This document shows positions 16,202-24,952 of a stretch of DNA of 64,000 nt, in pieces (within the stretch, counting starts at the first letter, position 1; every line of letters begins with the position of its first letter). The stretch spans positions 52,687 through 116,686 of the forward strand of contig NZ_DOPX01000017.1 in NCBI RefSeq assembly GCF_003514505.1, given 5' to 3'. Under the pieces are notes generated by a model. It did not search any database. It was not told where the DNA came from and saw nothing but the letters and a program-made list of their open reading frames with translations. The translations under genes were made by a program, and so were the position numbers. The stretch comes from Proteiniclasticum sp. (GTDB taxonomy: Bacteria > Bacillota > Clostridia > Clostridiales > Clostridiaceae).

Positions 16202-16531
16202 ATGGCAAACTTATTTGAGAAAAAAGAAAGAAGCCCTCTACGCCAACTGTTCCTAAGTGTTTTCTCTGTTGCACTCATGGCACTGAATAACAATGAAAAA
16301 CTGAGTACCATTCCATCTGCTTATATTCCCTATCGACTGTTCCTAATCATCTTCAGTATCTATGTCCTCGTGAAGGGCGTTTTGCTGATCCTTGGCACAT
16401 TGAAGGAACGGAAAGATAGAACAGTATCCCAAAATCTTCAGATACTTTTTATAGGGGTTGCCTTGATTCTTTTGGTGTTTGTCGCCACCGACATGACGCT
16501 CCATACAGTAAACTATATCAGCACTATATAA
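16202..16531 (+). CDS. Small membrane protein of unknown function
   Basis: 109 residues, starting at ATG 16202 eight bases after TTGGAGG. The sequence shows a short charged N-terminus (MANLFEKKERSPLRQ), a first hydrophobic stretch (LFLSVFSVALMAL), a second (YRLFLIIFSIYVLVKGVLLILG), a charged loop (TLKERKDRTVSQ) and a third (ILFIGVALILLVFVATDMTL). It is therefore predicted to be an integral membrane protein with three segments. I do not recognise a family. It is transcribed divergently from the PucR gene and has its own promoter and terminator, so it is unlikely to be part of either neighbouring operon. Confidence 0.7.
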   Translation: MANLFEKKERSPLRQLFLSVFSVALMALNNNEKLSTIPSAYIPYRLFLIIFSIYVLVKGVLLILGTLKERKDRTVSQNLQILFIGVALILLVFVATDMTLHTVNYISTI

Positions 16532-16541
16532 ACAATCGCAC

Positions 16542-16564
16542 GGGATTCCACGGAGTCCCTTTTG
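16542..16564 (+). terminator. Terminator of the small membrane protein gene
   Basis: GGGATTCC and GGAGTCCC form an 8-bp stem with one G-U pair, followed by TTTTGTT, directly after the gene. Confidence 0.65.
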
Positions 16565-16602
16565 TTATGCCTGTTATCTCAATGCAAAAACCTAGAGATG
16601 GG

Positions 16603-16647
16603 AAAAAGTCTCTGTGAAAGAAGCATATTTCTTCACAGAGACTTTTT
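16603..16647. terminator. Bidirectional terminator between the small membrane gene and nagA
   Basis: AAAAAGTCTCTGTGAA pairs with TTCACAGAGACTTTTT across a short A/T loop, with T-runs on both strands. It lies just past the nagA stop. Confidence 0.8.
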
Positions 16648-16655
16648 CATTGATT

Positions 16656-17855
16656 CTATTCTTTATGGATCTTCTGAGATATCCCTTCCACATAGACTTC
16701 CATGAGGTCCATATGGTTGTCCAGCACCAGGAAATCCGCCTTCTTTCCTTCTTTCAGAGATCCCACCTGATCAAAGACACCAATGTACTTGGCTGGATTT
16801 TCCGAAGCCATGGTGATGATCTCCTCTAAAGAAATGCTGTGCTTTTCCATGATGGTCTTCACCGAGGAGAAGTAGCCCATCTCCAGGTTTTTTACTTCTT
16901 CCACATCCCGTCTGTTTAGGCGGTACTCCTCGCCAGAATCCTTCCGGATGAGGACAGACTCTCCATCAGGGATATAGGTTTCCTTCCGGATGTAGTGATG
17001 GAAAGGACTCTTCACATGGGCAAGACCCGTGCAATCCGTGCACAGCATGATGCCCTTGGCCCCTTTCACTTTATAGGCAATGCGGAAAGCTTCATGAGAC
17101 ACCGTCATTCCCGTCTGCTTGGCAAACTCGCAGTAGAGATCCTCAAAGAAGAGAGCAGCCCCCACCACGCCAGGTCTTCTATGATGAAAGCCCCGCATGC
17201 CGCTGTACATATGGGTGACGCCCCCGAGGCCATAGCCCTTGAGCCTTCCGATGTCTTCCAGCTCCGCTGCGCTGTGACCGATGCTGATCTGGACCTTCTT
17301 CTCATGAAGATACTTTATGACCTCCTCCGCACCAGGAAGCTCCGGTGCCAGGGTCATGAGATACACATGCTCTTCTCCTATGGCAGACAAAAGCTCCTCT
17401 GCCACTTCCACCGTGGGATCGAGGCAGAACTCCTCCTTCTGCATCCCTTTGAACTCTTTATTGATGAAAGGTCCCTCCAGATGGACGCCAAGGATCCTGG
17501 ATCCCTTTTCCGGTGTCCAGTTTTCCACCGCTTTCTTCGCTTCCACCAGGCTTTCCTTGATCTCTTCAAGATCATCGGTGCCTGTGGTGCCAAGAAAGGT
17601 GGTGACTCCTTCTTTCACCATGCTTCTCGCCATGGCATTGAGAGACTCCTCGGTCTTTTCATACCAGAAGGATCCGGTGCCAAAGCCATGGACATGAAGG
17701 TCCAGAAAGCCCGGAATGATATGGCTGTCACCATAATCAAGAAATCCTTCTCCCTTCCCCTCTTCATGAATAGATACAATTCTGCCATCCTGGACTTTGA
17801 GGAATCCATCCACAACGCCTTTTTCTGTATGTATATTTCTAGAACGAATGATCAT
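16656..17855 (-). CDS. nagA: N-acetylglucosamine-6-phosphate deacetylase
   Basis: 399 residues, TIM-barrel amidohydrolase. It removes acetate from GlcNAc-6-phosphate to give GlcN-6-phosphate in the cytosol. Visible motifs: PGFLDLHVHGFG (first metal-site histidines) near residue 50, HLEGPFINKEFKG with the metal-binding glutamate near 125, SIGHSAA and THMYSGMRGFHHRRPGVVG with the substrate/metal histidines around 190-220, and LCTDCTGLA carrying the catalytic aspartate near 275. Length fits the family. The variant THMYSGMRGFHHR differs from the common THLFNAM form, so substrate range may vary. It follows the RpiR-type regulator gene with a one-base gap and is probably co-transcribed with it. nagB is not in the window. 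Confidence 0.92.
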   Translation of the reverse strand: MIIRSRNIHTEKGVVDGFLKVQDGRIVSIHEEGKGEGFLDYGDSHIIPGFLDLHVHGFGTGSFWYEKTEESLNAMARSMVKEGVTTFLGTTGTDDLEEIKESLVEAKKAVENWTPEKGSRILGVHLEGPFINKEFKGMQKEEFCLDPTVEVAEELLSAIGEEHVYLMTLAPELPGAEEVIKYLHEKKVQISIGHSAAELEDIGRLKGYGLGGVTHMYSGMRGFHHRRPGVVGAALFFEDLYCEFAKQTGMTVSHEAFRIAYKVKGAKGIMLCTDCTGLAHVKSPFHHYIRKETYIPDGESVLIRKDSGEEYRLNRRDVEEVKNLEMGYFSSVKTIMEKHSISLEEIITMASENPAKYIGVFDQVGSLKEGKKADFLVLDNHMDLMEVYVEGISQKIHKE

Positions 17856-17856
17856 G

Positions 17857-18639
17857 TCAAACTCTCCTTTTCTCCAGCATTTTCTGCGTATAGGTCAAGA
17901 GAATCTGGAGCGTCAGATGCATGCCCACTCTGGATATGAGATCATTGACTTCTGTATCTGTGGTTTTGGCATAGGCATACAGCACGCTGTCTGCGTACTT
18001 TTCCACTTTATTGTCCGAAAAACCAGTGATCACCAGCACCTTGGCCCCACGGATCCTGGCCCCTTTGGCAATATCGAGGATCCTCTTGGTGTTTCCGGAT
18101 AAAGAAAGAAGAAGCACCGCTTCATCGGGCTCTATATGGTCTTTGATGTTGTCGATGAGATTGAAGTCATCCACGAAAATAGTCCTTATTTTCAGCATGG
18201 CGAGCCTAGTATTCAGGTAGCTCCCAAAGGGTTTCGAAGCTCCTCGGGCCACCACATAGACGGTTCTCGCCGACTGGAGAATCTCGGACATCTTGGCCAC
18301 ATTCTCCTCTTTCTGAAGATCCAAGGTCTTTTCGGCTTCCTCCCGGAGATCCCGGAGAATCTCCGAAAAAGATACCTCTTCTATTTCCTTCCACACCTTC
18401 TTTTCTTCTTCAGAAGAGCTTTTGAGATAGTATTTCAGCTCCGTATAGCCCTCAAAGCCCAGTTTTTTACACAAATTGATGATGGTGGTCTTAGAGATGA
18501 AGAGTTTTTCTGAAAGATCCCTGGCAGTCATCTTCACCACCTCTTCCGGCGAAGACGCCATGAACTCCACCACTTTCTTCTCCAAGCTGCTGAGCTGTCC
18601 GTAGGAACCTGTGAGTCTATCCAGTTTCATATTTTGCAT
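17857..18639 (-). CDS. MurR/RpiR family transcriptional regulator
   Basis: 260 residues. The N-terminal HTH_6 domain (LSSLEKKVVEFMASSPEEVV, then LSEKLFISKTTIINLCKKLG) is followed by a SIS sugar-phosphate binding domain, with VARGASKPFGSYLNTRLAML and AVLLLSLSGNTKRILDIAKGA. RpiR proteins bind phosphosugars and control nearby sugar operons. Located between the GH4/PTS genes and nagA, its ligand is probably a hexosamine phosphate or the phosphorylated disaccharide. A terminator separates it from the glycosidase gene, so it and nagA form a second transcript. Start at ATG 18639 after AAAGGGGG. Confidence 0.9.
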   Translation of the reverse strand: MQNMKLDRLTGSYGQLSSLEKKVVEFMASSPEEVVKMTARDLSEKLFISKTTIINLCKKLGFEGYTELKYYLKSSSEEEKKVWKEIEEVSFSEILRDLREEAEKTLDLQKEENVAKMSEILQSARTVYVVARGASKPFGSYLNTRLAMLKIRTIFVDDFNLIDNIKDHIEPDEAVLLLSLSGNTKRILDIAKGARIRGAKVLVITGFSDNKVEKYADSVLYAYAKTTDTEVNDLISRVGMHLTLQILLTYTQKMLEKRRV

Positions 18640-18676
18640 GCACCCCCTTTCTCCAGTATATCAAATTATTTAGGAA

Positions 18677-18702
18677 GAAACCCCCAACGCCTTGGGGGTT
18701 TC
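18677..18702 (-). terminator. Terminator of the PTS-glycosidase operon
   Basis: AAACCCCCAA and TTGGGGGTTT pair around a 4-base loop, followed on the minus strand by CTTCCT and an A/T stretch. It lies about 40 bases past the glycosidase stop. Confidence 0.75.
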
Positions 18703-18743
18703 CTTCATTTTCAGCTCTTTCTCTTTTATGTTTCTATGATCTC

Positions 18744-20081
18744 CTACAGCTCTTTTTTCTCTAAAGTCCAGTAGTCCGAGCTGTGGTCCATGAGATCATC
18801 CAGCACCAGCTTCGCCTTCACAGGATCCACAATGGACCGATTTAAAGTAAGGGCCTGGAGTGCTTTGGTGTAGTCTTTTTCCAGGTAGCTTTCCACCGTG
18901 AGCTTCTCATAGGCATACTGGCCTTCAATGAGCCCTTTATAGAAAGGCTTCACCTCTCCATAAGGAATCATCTTCGCACCTTCTTTTCCAAGGTAAGAGG
19001 CCAGCTCCACCATGGCGTCTTCCGGAAGGTTTGGAATGAGGTCTCCATTTCTGCCAATGACCACAAAGACTTTATTGAGGTCATTGTGGATGGAGTCCAC
19101 CACTTCCACCATAAGATTTCCAAAGACTTCTCCCTGCATCAGCGGAATGTCTGTAAGGTTTCCCTGCTCCTCCGCTTTTTTCAGGATATCCAGCACCTTT
19201 TTCTCCCGGCCCAGCTTCGCTTCATCTACCCTTGTAAAGCTTGGATCCGAATCTTTCACGATCTCTTCTGCAAAGAAGTAGTACTGAAGATAGGTGTTTG
19301 GCACATATTCCGGAAAGAACTGCATGAGCTTGTTGACGTTCTTATAGGTCTTCAGCCAGGAAGGGTCTCTTTGCTCCGCGTTGAAAGGCTTGAACTCATG
19401 GCCCATGAGGTAGTCCTTGAGCTTTGGAAGAAGCTCCTCCCCGGTCTTTGCGTTCTTTAGAGAGGTGAACCAGCCAAAGTGGTTGAGGCCAAAGTATCTG
19501 GGCTCTAGATCATACATATCCTCGCCGAGAATTTTCGCAAAGGACTTGATCATGGAGTAGGGCTGGTCGCAGATGTTCATGATGCGCTTGTCCTCTGGGA
19601 AGACCTTGTCCAGTGCCACCGCCACGATGGCGGCAGGGTTTGTGTAGTTGAGGATCCAGGTGTCCTTGGAGTACGTTCTCACGGTGTTCACCATATCAAT
19701 CATAGCGCCGATGGACCGCATGCCATAAGAGAAGCCTCCCGGACCGCAGGTTTCCTGACCCACCAGGCCGTACTTTAGAGGAATCTTCTCATCGACACTT
19801 CTCATGGTGTCCACACCCACTCTCATGTTGCAGAGGACATAGTCCGTGTCTCCATAGGCTTCCTCTTCTTTGGTTGTGAACAGCACTTCCGCCTCACTGT
19901 AGTACTCCTTGAGGGTGAGATCGATGTAGGCTTTCACTCTTTCCAGCCTTTCTTCATCAATGTCAAAGAGTATGATTTTTGCTACGGGCAGCGTTTCCTT
20001 ATAATAAATGAGACTGCCAATGAGGGCAGGAATCCGAAGGCTTCCAGCGCCCGCAATGGTAATCACAGGGTTCTTTCTCAT
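18744..20081 (-). CDS. Family 4 glycosidase, 6-phospho-alpha-glucosidase-like
   Basis: 445 residues, GH4. These enzymes use NAD+ and Mn2+ and hydrolyse phosphorylated disaccharides by a redox-elimination mechanism. Seen here: the N-terminal NAD fold TIAGAGSLRIPAL, the substrate loop VGQETCGPGGFSYGMRSIG at about 108-125, NYTNPAAIV at 145-153, the metal cysteine motif CDQP at 171-174 and GLNHFGWF with the metal histidine at 201. The CD-x-P form (normally CDMP) is typical of 6-phospho-alpha-glucosidases, while beta-specific members have CN-x-P; glutamine at the third position is unusual. It follows the PTS permease gene by 45 bases and should act on the permease's phosphorylated product. The presence of nagA nearby raises the possibility of an amino-sugar containing substrate. 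Confidence 0.88.
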   Translation of the reverse strand: MRKNPVITIAGAGSLRIPALIGSLIYYKETLPVAKIILFDIDEERLERVKAYIDLTLKEYYSEAEVLFTTKEEEAYGDTDYVLCNMRVGVDTMRSVDEKIPLKYGLVGQETCGPGGFSYGMRSIGAMIDMVNTVRTYSKDTWILNYTNPAAIVAVALDKVFPEDKRIMNICDQPYSMIKSFAKILGEDMYDLEPRYFGLNHFGWFTSLKNAKTGEELLPKLKDYLMGHEFKPFNAEQRDPSWLKTYKNVNKLMQFFPEYVPNTYLQYYFFAEEIVKDSDPSFTRVDEAKLGREKKVLDILKKAEEQGNLTDIPLMQGEVFGNLMVEVVDSIHNDLNKVFVVIGRNGDLIPNLPEDAMVELASYLGKEGAKMIPYGEVKPFYKGLIEGQYAYEKLTVESYLEKDYTKALQALTLNRSIVDPVKAKLVLDDLMDHSSDYWTLEKKEL

Positions 20082-20126
20082 GGTAATTTCCTCCTTCTTT
20101 TAAAGGAGCTAAAGGGGAGAACCCCT

Positions 20127-21695
20127 TTAGCTGATCATCTTCAGTTCGTCTGTAACAGCGTTTTTCACAAATTCCACATTGGGTCCGAAGACGATGTGGA
20201 TGTGGTTTTTCATGGGGAAGAAGATTCCGGAGGTGCCGGAGTCTTTCAGCCTTTCCTTGTTCACCAAGTTCATGTCCTTCAGGTCAATACGAAGCCTTGT
20301 GACGCAGTTGTCCACGTTGACAATGTTAGAAGATCCACCGATGGCTTCAATGACAATCTTCGCCACTTCTCCATAACGCTTTTCCTTAATGAGGTTGTTG
20401 TATTCATACTCATCACTTTCTCTTCCAGGGGTGGCAATGTTATATTTCTCAATGGCCCACTTGAAGATAAAGTATGTGGCAATGGCTAGAGGCACACCCA
20501 CGATGAGGATGTTGTACCATCTGGTGTTCTCATACATGAGACCGAAGATGGCAAAGTCAAAGATGGTTCCTCTAATGTATCCTACCCCAGTACCCATGAG
20601 GTAAAGCGCCACAGCGCCCACACCTGCAAGAAGCACATAGACCACGTAAAGAAGCGGTGCGATGAAGAGGAAGGAGAATTCCATAGGCTCTGTGATGTTC
20701 CCAAGAAATGGTGTAATCACCATGGTGATGATGATACCTTTTACAAAAGGTCTGTTCTTGGCATAGGCACTCTTATACATGGCAAGGCCGATGGCAGGGA
20801 TGATGAAAAGAGTCACCAGCATCTGGTTCTGCGCCATGAACTTGGTGAGCTCTGGCAGCATTTCCCAAGCTTCAGAATTAGGTCCCTGATTAAAGAGCAC
20901 TTCGTTTAAGGTTGGAAGAATACCAGTGAAGGTTTCTCCGTCAATGACGTAGGTTCCTCCGGCTGGGGTGAATCGGATCAGCGCACTCCATACATGATGA
21001 AGACCCAGTGGAATAAGAAGCCTCACCATCAGTGCATTGACGAATGGTCCAACCGCACCTACCAGGATGACCTTGGACAGGGCAATGAGTCCCTTGGTGA
21101 GATATGCCCAGAAGAAGGGAATAATGAGCCCTGCAATGGTGGCCCATACAATGCTCACCATGGGCACAAACTTCTTACCGGAGAAGAAGGCAAACGCTAC
21201 GGGAAGCTCTTTGTTGTAATACTTGTCTGCTGCGAAGGCGCCGATGAGACCGGCGATGATGCCGCCAAGGACATCGAGCCTTAAGGTCTGGATGCCAAGG
21301 ACCATGCCTTGACCCACCTGAGCCATGGTTTCGGAATCCGCCAGGGTTCCCGTGGCCTTTAAGTAGACGTTGATGGTGATGTTTAAAATGAGATAGGCGA
21401 TGATGGAGGAAAAGACAGAAATGCCCTTCTCCTTCCTGGACATTCCATAGGCTACGCCCATGGCAAAGAGTACCGGAATATTAGAAAAAATAATGTCGGC
21501 GATACTTCGTAGGCTGGTTAGAATCAGCTGAAGCGTCTCATTGGCTAAAAATGGCACTCTTTCGACCATGTACCCCTGAACCAGGGCACCTGTCAGTCCT
21601 AGAATCATTCCCATGGGGGCCATGATGGCGATGGGCAGAAGGAGAGATCGTCCGAATCTCTGGATTCCTTCACTGAATCGTTCTCGTTTTGTCAT
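20127..21695 (-). CDS. PTS system alpha-glucoside-type IIBC component
   Basis: About 522 residues. The first 420 form the membrane IIC domain with about ten segments; the cytosolic IIB domain follows, with the phosphorylation cysteine in NVDNCVTRLRIDL near residue 460. It resembles the glucose/maltose family (MalB/GlvC type). It imports a sugar while phosphorylating it at C6. No IIA domain is fused or encoded nearby, so a IIA-Glc type partner must come from elsewhere. The start is the ATG at 21695, eight bases after GAGG; a GTG three codons upstream overlaps that ribosome site. The adjacent GH4 enzyme suggests an alpha-linked disaccharide. Confidence 0.9.
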   Translation of the reverse strand: MTKRERFSEGIQRFGRSLLLPIAIMAPMGMILGLTGALVQGYMVERVPFLANETLQLILTSLRSIADIIFSNIPVLFAMGVAYGMSRKEKGISVFSSIIAYLILNITINVYLKATGTLADSETMAQVGQGMVLGIQTLRLDVLGGIIAGLIGAFAADKYYNKELPVAFAFFSGKKFVPMVSIVWATIAGLIIPFFWAYLTKGLIALSKVILVGAVGPFVNALMVRLLIPLGLHHVWSALIRFTPAGGTYVIDGETFTGILPTLNEVLFNQGPNSEAWEMLPELTKFMAQNQMLVTLFIIPAIGLAMYKSAYAKNRPFVKGIIITMVITPFLGNITEPMEFSFLFIAPLLYVVYVLLAGVGAVALYLMGTGVGYIRGTIFDFAIFGLMYENTRWYNILIVGVPLAIATYFIFKWAIEKYNIATPGRESDEYEYNNLIKEKRYGEVAKIVIEAIGGSSNIVNVDNCVTRLRIDLKDMNLVNKERLKDSGTSGIFFPMKNHIHIVFGPNVEFVKNAVTDELKMIS

Positions 21696-21752
21696 GTACT
21701 GCACCTCTTTCTTGTTTGATACTCTTACCTTATCGGAGAGAAAATAAAATGA

Positions 21753-21771
21753 AAAGGGTTTCTCACCCTTT
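21753..21771 (-). promoter_or_regulatory. Possible attenuator hairpin in the PTS operon leader
   Basis: On the minus strand AAAGGGT and ACCCTTT enclose a 5-base loop and run into TTTTCATTTTATTTT, about 57 bases before the PTS start. It has the shape of an intrinsic terminator placed ahead of the gene. No partner antiterminator site was recognised. Confidence 0.4.
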
Positions 21772-21906
21772 AGGACGCATATTCCCAGTTTTGCCTTTGG
21801 TCAGAACCTGTGACCATGGTATAGAACCCTTGCGTCTCTAGGCTCTAAGATTGATTATCTCTATATCTTCACTGAACCTGTACGGACACAAGTCTTTCTG
21901 TTATGG

Positions 21907-21939
21907 AAAAACGGACCAGCCTTCTACTAGGCTGATCCG
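21907..21939 (-). terminator. Terminator of the parE-parC operon
   Basis: CGGATCAGCCT and AGGCTGGTCCG pair (one G-U) around a 6-base loop, with a minus-strand TTTTT following, about 30 bases past the parC stop. Confidence 0.85.
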
Positions 21940-21968
21940 CTTATTCTAACCGTACATTTTAGCTGTTT

Positions 21969-24941
21969 TTAGTTGAGATCCACCTTGTTGATGGTATCTC
22001 CGAGGTACAGGGTCATGATGCTCTTTCCTCGGGTGGCACGATTCTGAAGCTTGATGTCCGAAATCACTTGAGTTTCATCGGCATTACCCTTGGATCCCAC
22101 AACCATTTCCTTTTCCTCGGTGATGATCTTCGCAAAGAACACCCTGTCCTCTTCCCGAAGATTCATCCCAAGAACGCCCGCTGCATTTTTCGATAATAAA
22201 GAAATACTGGATGATTCAAACCGGATGGCCATCCCTTTAGAAGACACCATGAGCATGGTCTCCTCCATGTTTTCAGGGAAGGCTTCTGCATAGACCAGTT
22301 TATCCGTTGGCGTTTTGAACTTCACCACTTGCCCCTTGGTGGAATCGCCCTTAAAGTCTTCCACAGAGGTTCTCTTCACGATGCCTTCTTCGGTGGCAAA
22401 ATACACTTCTTTCCCGGAATTTGTCTCCTCCTCCAGGGTAAAGATGCCCACCACCTTCTCATTCTTGTCGTAGTCGTCATAAAGGTCCTGCATGAGAACG
22501 CTTCCTGTAAGATTTTCAAACATATAGAGGGGAAGCTTATAGTAGGCCCCAAGACTCGTGACAATGACGAGGATCTCATAGGACTCTCCAGAAGCCTTAT
22601 ACAGATTACGGGCTCTGCTGGCCCGTTGGGTCAGCTTGATTTCTCCTCGGTCGGAGACTGTGACATTGAAGGCCTTGGCTTCATAGTCCTCCTCATAGTG
22701 GACACGGTAGACCTCATCCTTATCCGGCAGGGATAAGAAAGGATCCGGTGTTGTCATACGGTCCTTGACCTCCACATGGGCCTCGGGCACCGTGAAGTCC
22801 AGACCATTCTTTGTGAGGATCCTGATAAACTCAGGGGCCTTTGGCAGCTCCACAAGATGAAGCGCTTCCTTATGCTCATAAAGGAAATCTTTGTATTTTT
22901 TAGGCAGCAGTGCTCCTGCTGTATTCTCATAATAGATCCTATGCTTTTCAAGGACCACAGACACCAGCTTCTCTTCCCCTTTCAGCTTCAGGGCAATGAT
23001 CTTGGTGTAACTGGTCTTGAAGCTTTCAAGACTCGTTCTCTTCATGGCTCCTCGGGACGTGATGAAGCGGAAGGTGCCTTCCTCTTCCGGATTCTCCAGG
23101 CTGAAGGCACCAATGACAGACTCCTCATTGAAGTCAATGCCCTTGATGTAGTTGTCCAGCCGTACGCCCTTGTCCTTCCACTTGTGCTCCGGCACATCCA
23201 TGGTCTTCATCTGATACAGCATCCCCGCATCCGTGAAGATATAAAGAAGATCCCGGGTGTTGCTCTCCAGAAGCACAGACAGACTGTCCCCTTCCCGATA
23301 CTCAATGGCAGAGGTGTCGGAGGTGACCCTCTGGAAATTCTTCAGCGGCAGACGCTTGATGAAGCCTTCCTTGGAGATGGTCACCGCTACATCCTCCTGG
23401 ACGATGATGTCCATGACATCAATGACTGCTTCCTCCTCGTCCCGGATGATCATGGTTCTTCTTTCATCCCCGTGGGTTTCCGCCACTTCCAGAAGCTCCT
23501 TCTTCACCAGCTTGTTGAGCTCTTTTTCGCTGTTTAGGATCTTCTCTAGGGACGCGATGAGTTTTTTCAGCTCGTTGTGTTCCTTCACATAGGCTTTCAG
23601 CTCTAATCCTGTGAGTCTGTAGAGCATCAGCTCCAATATGGCTGTGGCCTGCTCCTCAGAGAAGCCAAAGTTTTTCATGAGGTTCTCTTTGGCGTTGGCT
23701 TTGGAACTGGACTCCCGGATGGTCTTAATGACTTCATCCATGATGTCAATGGCCTTCATGAAGCCTTCCACAATGTGGAATCTCTTCATGGCCGTCTCCA
23801 GCTCTTTCTTTGTTCTTCTTGTTAAGACTTCTCTTTGGTGCTCCACATAATAGCGGATCATATCCAGAAGACTCATGGTTTCTGGTTTTCCTTTATAGAG
23901 GGCCACCATGTTGAAATTCACATTAATCTGCAGGTCGCATCTTTTGTAGAGATAGAGAAGAATCTTTTCTGCCGTCTCCAGATCCACCTGCTTTTTAAAC
24001 TCAATGACCGCCCGGACGCCGTTTCGATCGGACTCATCCCGGATGTCCATGATGCCTTCCAGAACCTTCTGATGACGCTTGTCTGCCGTCATGGCAGAGA
24101 TCTGCTGAAGAAGCTTCGCCTTGTTCTTTCGATAAGGAAACTCCGTGATGACGACGCCATAACGTCCCGTGGTGAGCTTCTCCACTTTGGCATTGGCTCT
24201 TAGGACGACTTTTCCTTCGCCCTTTTCATAGGCTTCTTGTAGAGAGTCTCCACCTATGAGAACCCCCCCTGTGGGAAAGTCCGGTCCTTTGATGTGGTTC
24301 ATGAGCTCTTTTACAGTGATGTCTTCCTTGTCAATGTAGGCGCACACCGCATCAATACTCTCTCTCATGTTGTGAGGAGGAATGTTTGTGGCAAGGCCTA
24401 CGGCAATACCGAAGGCGCCGTTCACGAGAAGATTGGGGTATCTGGCCGGAAGCACCTTAGGCTCCAGCTCTGTATCAGAGTAGTTATAGGTAAAATCCAC
24501 CGTATCTTTATCAATGTCCCGGAGCATTTCCATGGCCCCGGGCGAAAGCCTGGCTTCAGTGTAACGCATGGCAGCCGCGCTGTCTCCATCGATGGAGCCC
24601 CAGTTTCCATGGCCGTCTATAAGAGGCAGCCTTGTGGAAAAATCCTGGGCCAGGATCACCATGGCCTCATAGACCGAAGAGTCTCCATGGGGATGATACT
24701 TTCCAAGGATGTCCCCCACCACTCTTGCGGATTTATAGTAGGGCTTATCCGGAAACGCCTTCAGCTGATAGGCACCATAAAGGATTCTTCTATGAACAGG
24801 CTTCAAACCGTCCCTAACATCCGGCAGAGCTCTGTCCTTGGCCACTTCCACGGCATAGGGTAGAAAATTGTCCGGCATGGCCTCTTCCAGAGGGACATTC
24901 AAGATGTTCTGGTCTTCAGGAATTCTGTTGTCTTTCGCCAA
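21969..24941 (-). CDS. parC: DNA topoisomerase IV subunit A (ParC-like)
   Basis: 990 residues. The A subunit cuts and rejoins DNA through an active-site tyrosine, here Tyr127 in AAAMRYTEARL. Other winged-helix motifs are DVRDGLKPVHRRILY at 41-55 and GDILGKYHPHGDSSVYEAM at 76-94. The breakage-reunion core is followed by a beta-pinwheel C-terminal domain. No GyrA box (QRRGGRG-like) was found; the nearest stretch is QRASRARN. That favours ParC over GyrA, as does the tandem arrangement 11 bases after its B subunit. At 990 residues it is long for a Bacillota ParC (about 800). Translation starts at TTG with AGGAGG seven bases upstream. Confidence 0.85.
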   Translation of the reverse strand: MAKDNRIPEDQNILNVPLEEAMPDNFLPYAVEVAKDRALPDVRDGLKPVHRRILYGAYQLKAFPDKPYYKSARVVGDILGKYHPHGDSSVYEAMVILAQDFSTRLPLIDGHGNWGSIDGDSAAAMRYTEARLSPGAMEMLRDIDKDTVDFTYNYSDTELEPKVLPARYPNLLVNGAFGIAVGLATNIPPHNMRESIDAVCAYIDKEDITVKELMNHIKGPDFPTGGVLIGGDSLQEAYEKGEGKVVLRANAKVEKLTTGRYGVVITEFPYRKNKAKLLQQISAMTADKRHQKVLEGIMDIRDESDRNGVRAVIEFKKQVDLETAEKILLYLYKRCDLQINVNFNMVALYKGKPETMSLLDMIRYYVEHQREVLTRRTKKELETAMKRFHIVEGFMKAIDIMDEVIKTIRESSSKANAKENLMKNFGFSEEQATAILELMLYRLTGLELKAYVKEHNELKKLIASLEKILNSEKELNKLVKKELLEVAETHGDERRTMIIRDEEEAVIDVMDIIVQEDVAVTISKEGFIKRLPLKNFQRVTSDTSAIEYREGDSLSVLLESNTRDLLYIFTDAGMLYQMKTMDVPEHKWKDKGVRLDNYIKGIDFNEESVIGAFSLENPEEEGTFRFITSRGAMKRTSLESFKTSYTKIIALKLKGEEKLVSVVLEKHRIYYENTAGALLPKKYKDFLYEHKEALHLVELPKAPEFIRILTKNGLDFTVPEAHVEVKDRMTTPDPFLSLPDKDEVYRVHYEEDYEAKAFNVTVSDRGEIKLTQRASRARNLYKASGESYEILVIVTSLGAYYKLPLYMFENLTGSVLMQDLYDDYDKNEKVVGIFTLEEETNSGKEVYFATEEGIVKRTSVEDFKGDSTKGQVVKFKTPTDKLVYAEAFPENMEETMLMVSSKGMAIRFESSSISLLSKNAAGVLGMNLREEDRVFFAKIITEEKEMVVGSKGNADETQVISDIKLQNRATRGKSIMTLYLGDTINKVDLN

Positions 24942-24952
24942 AATGCCACCTC

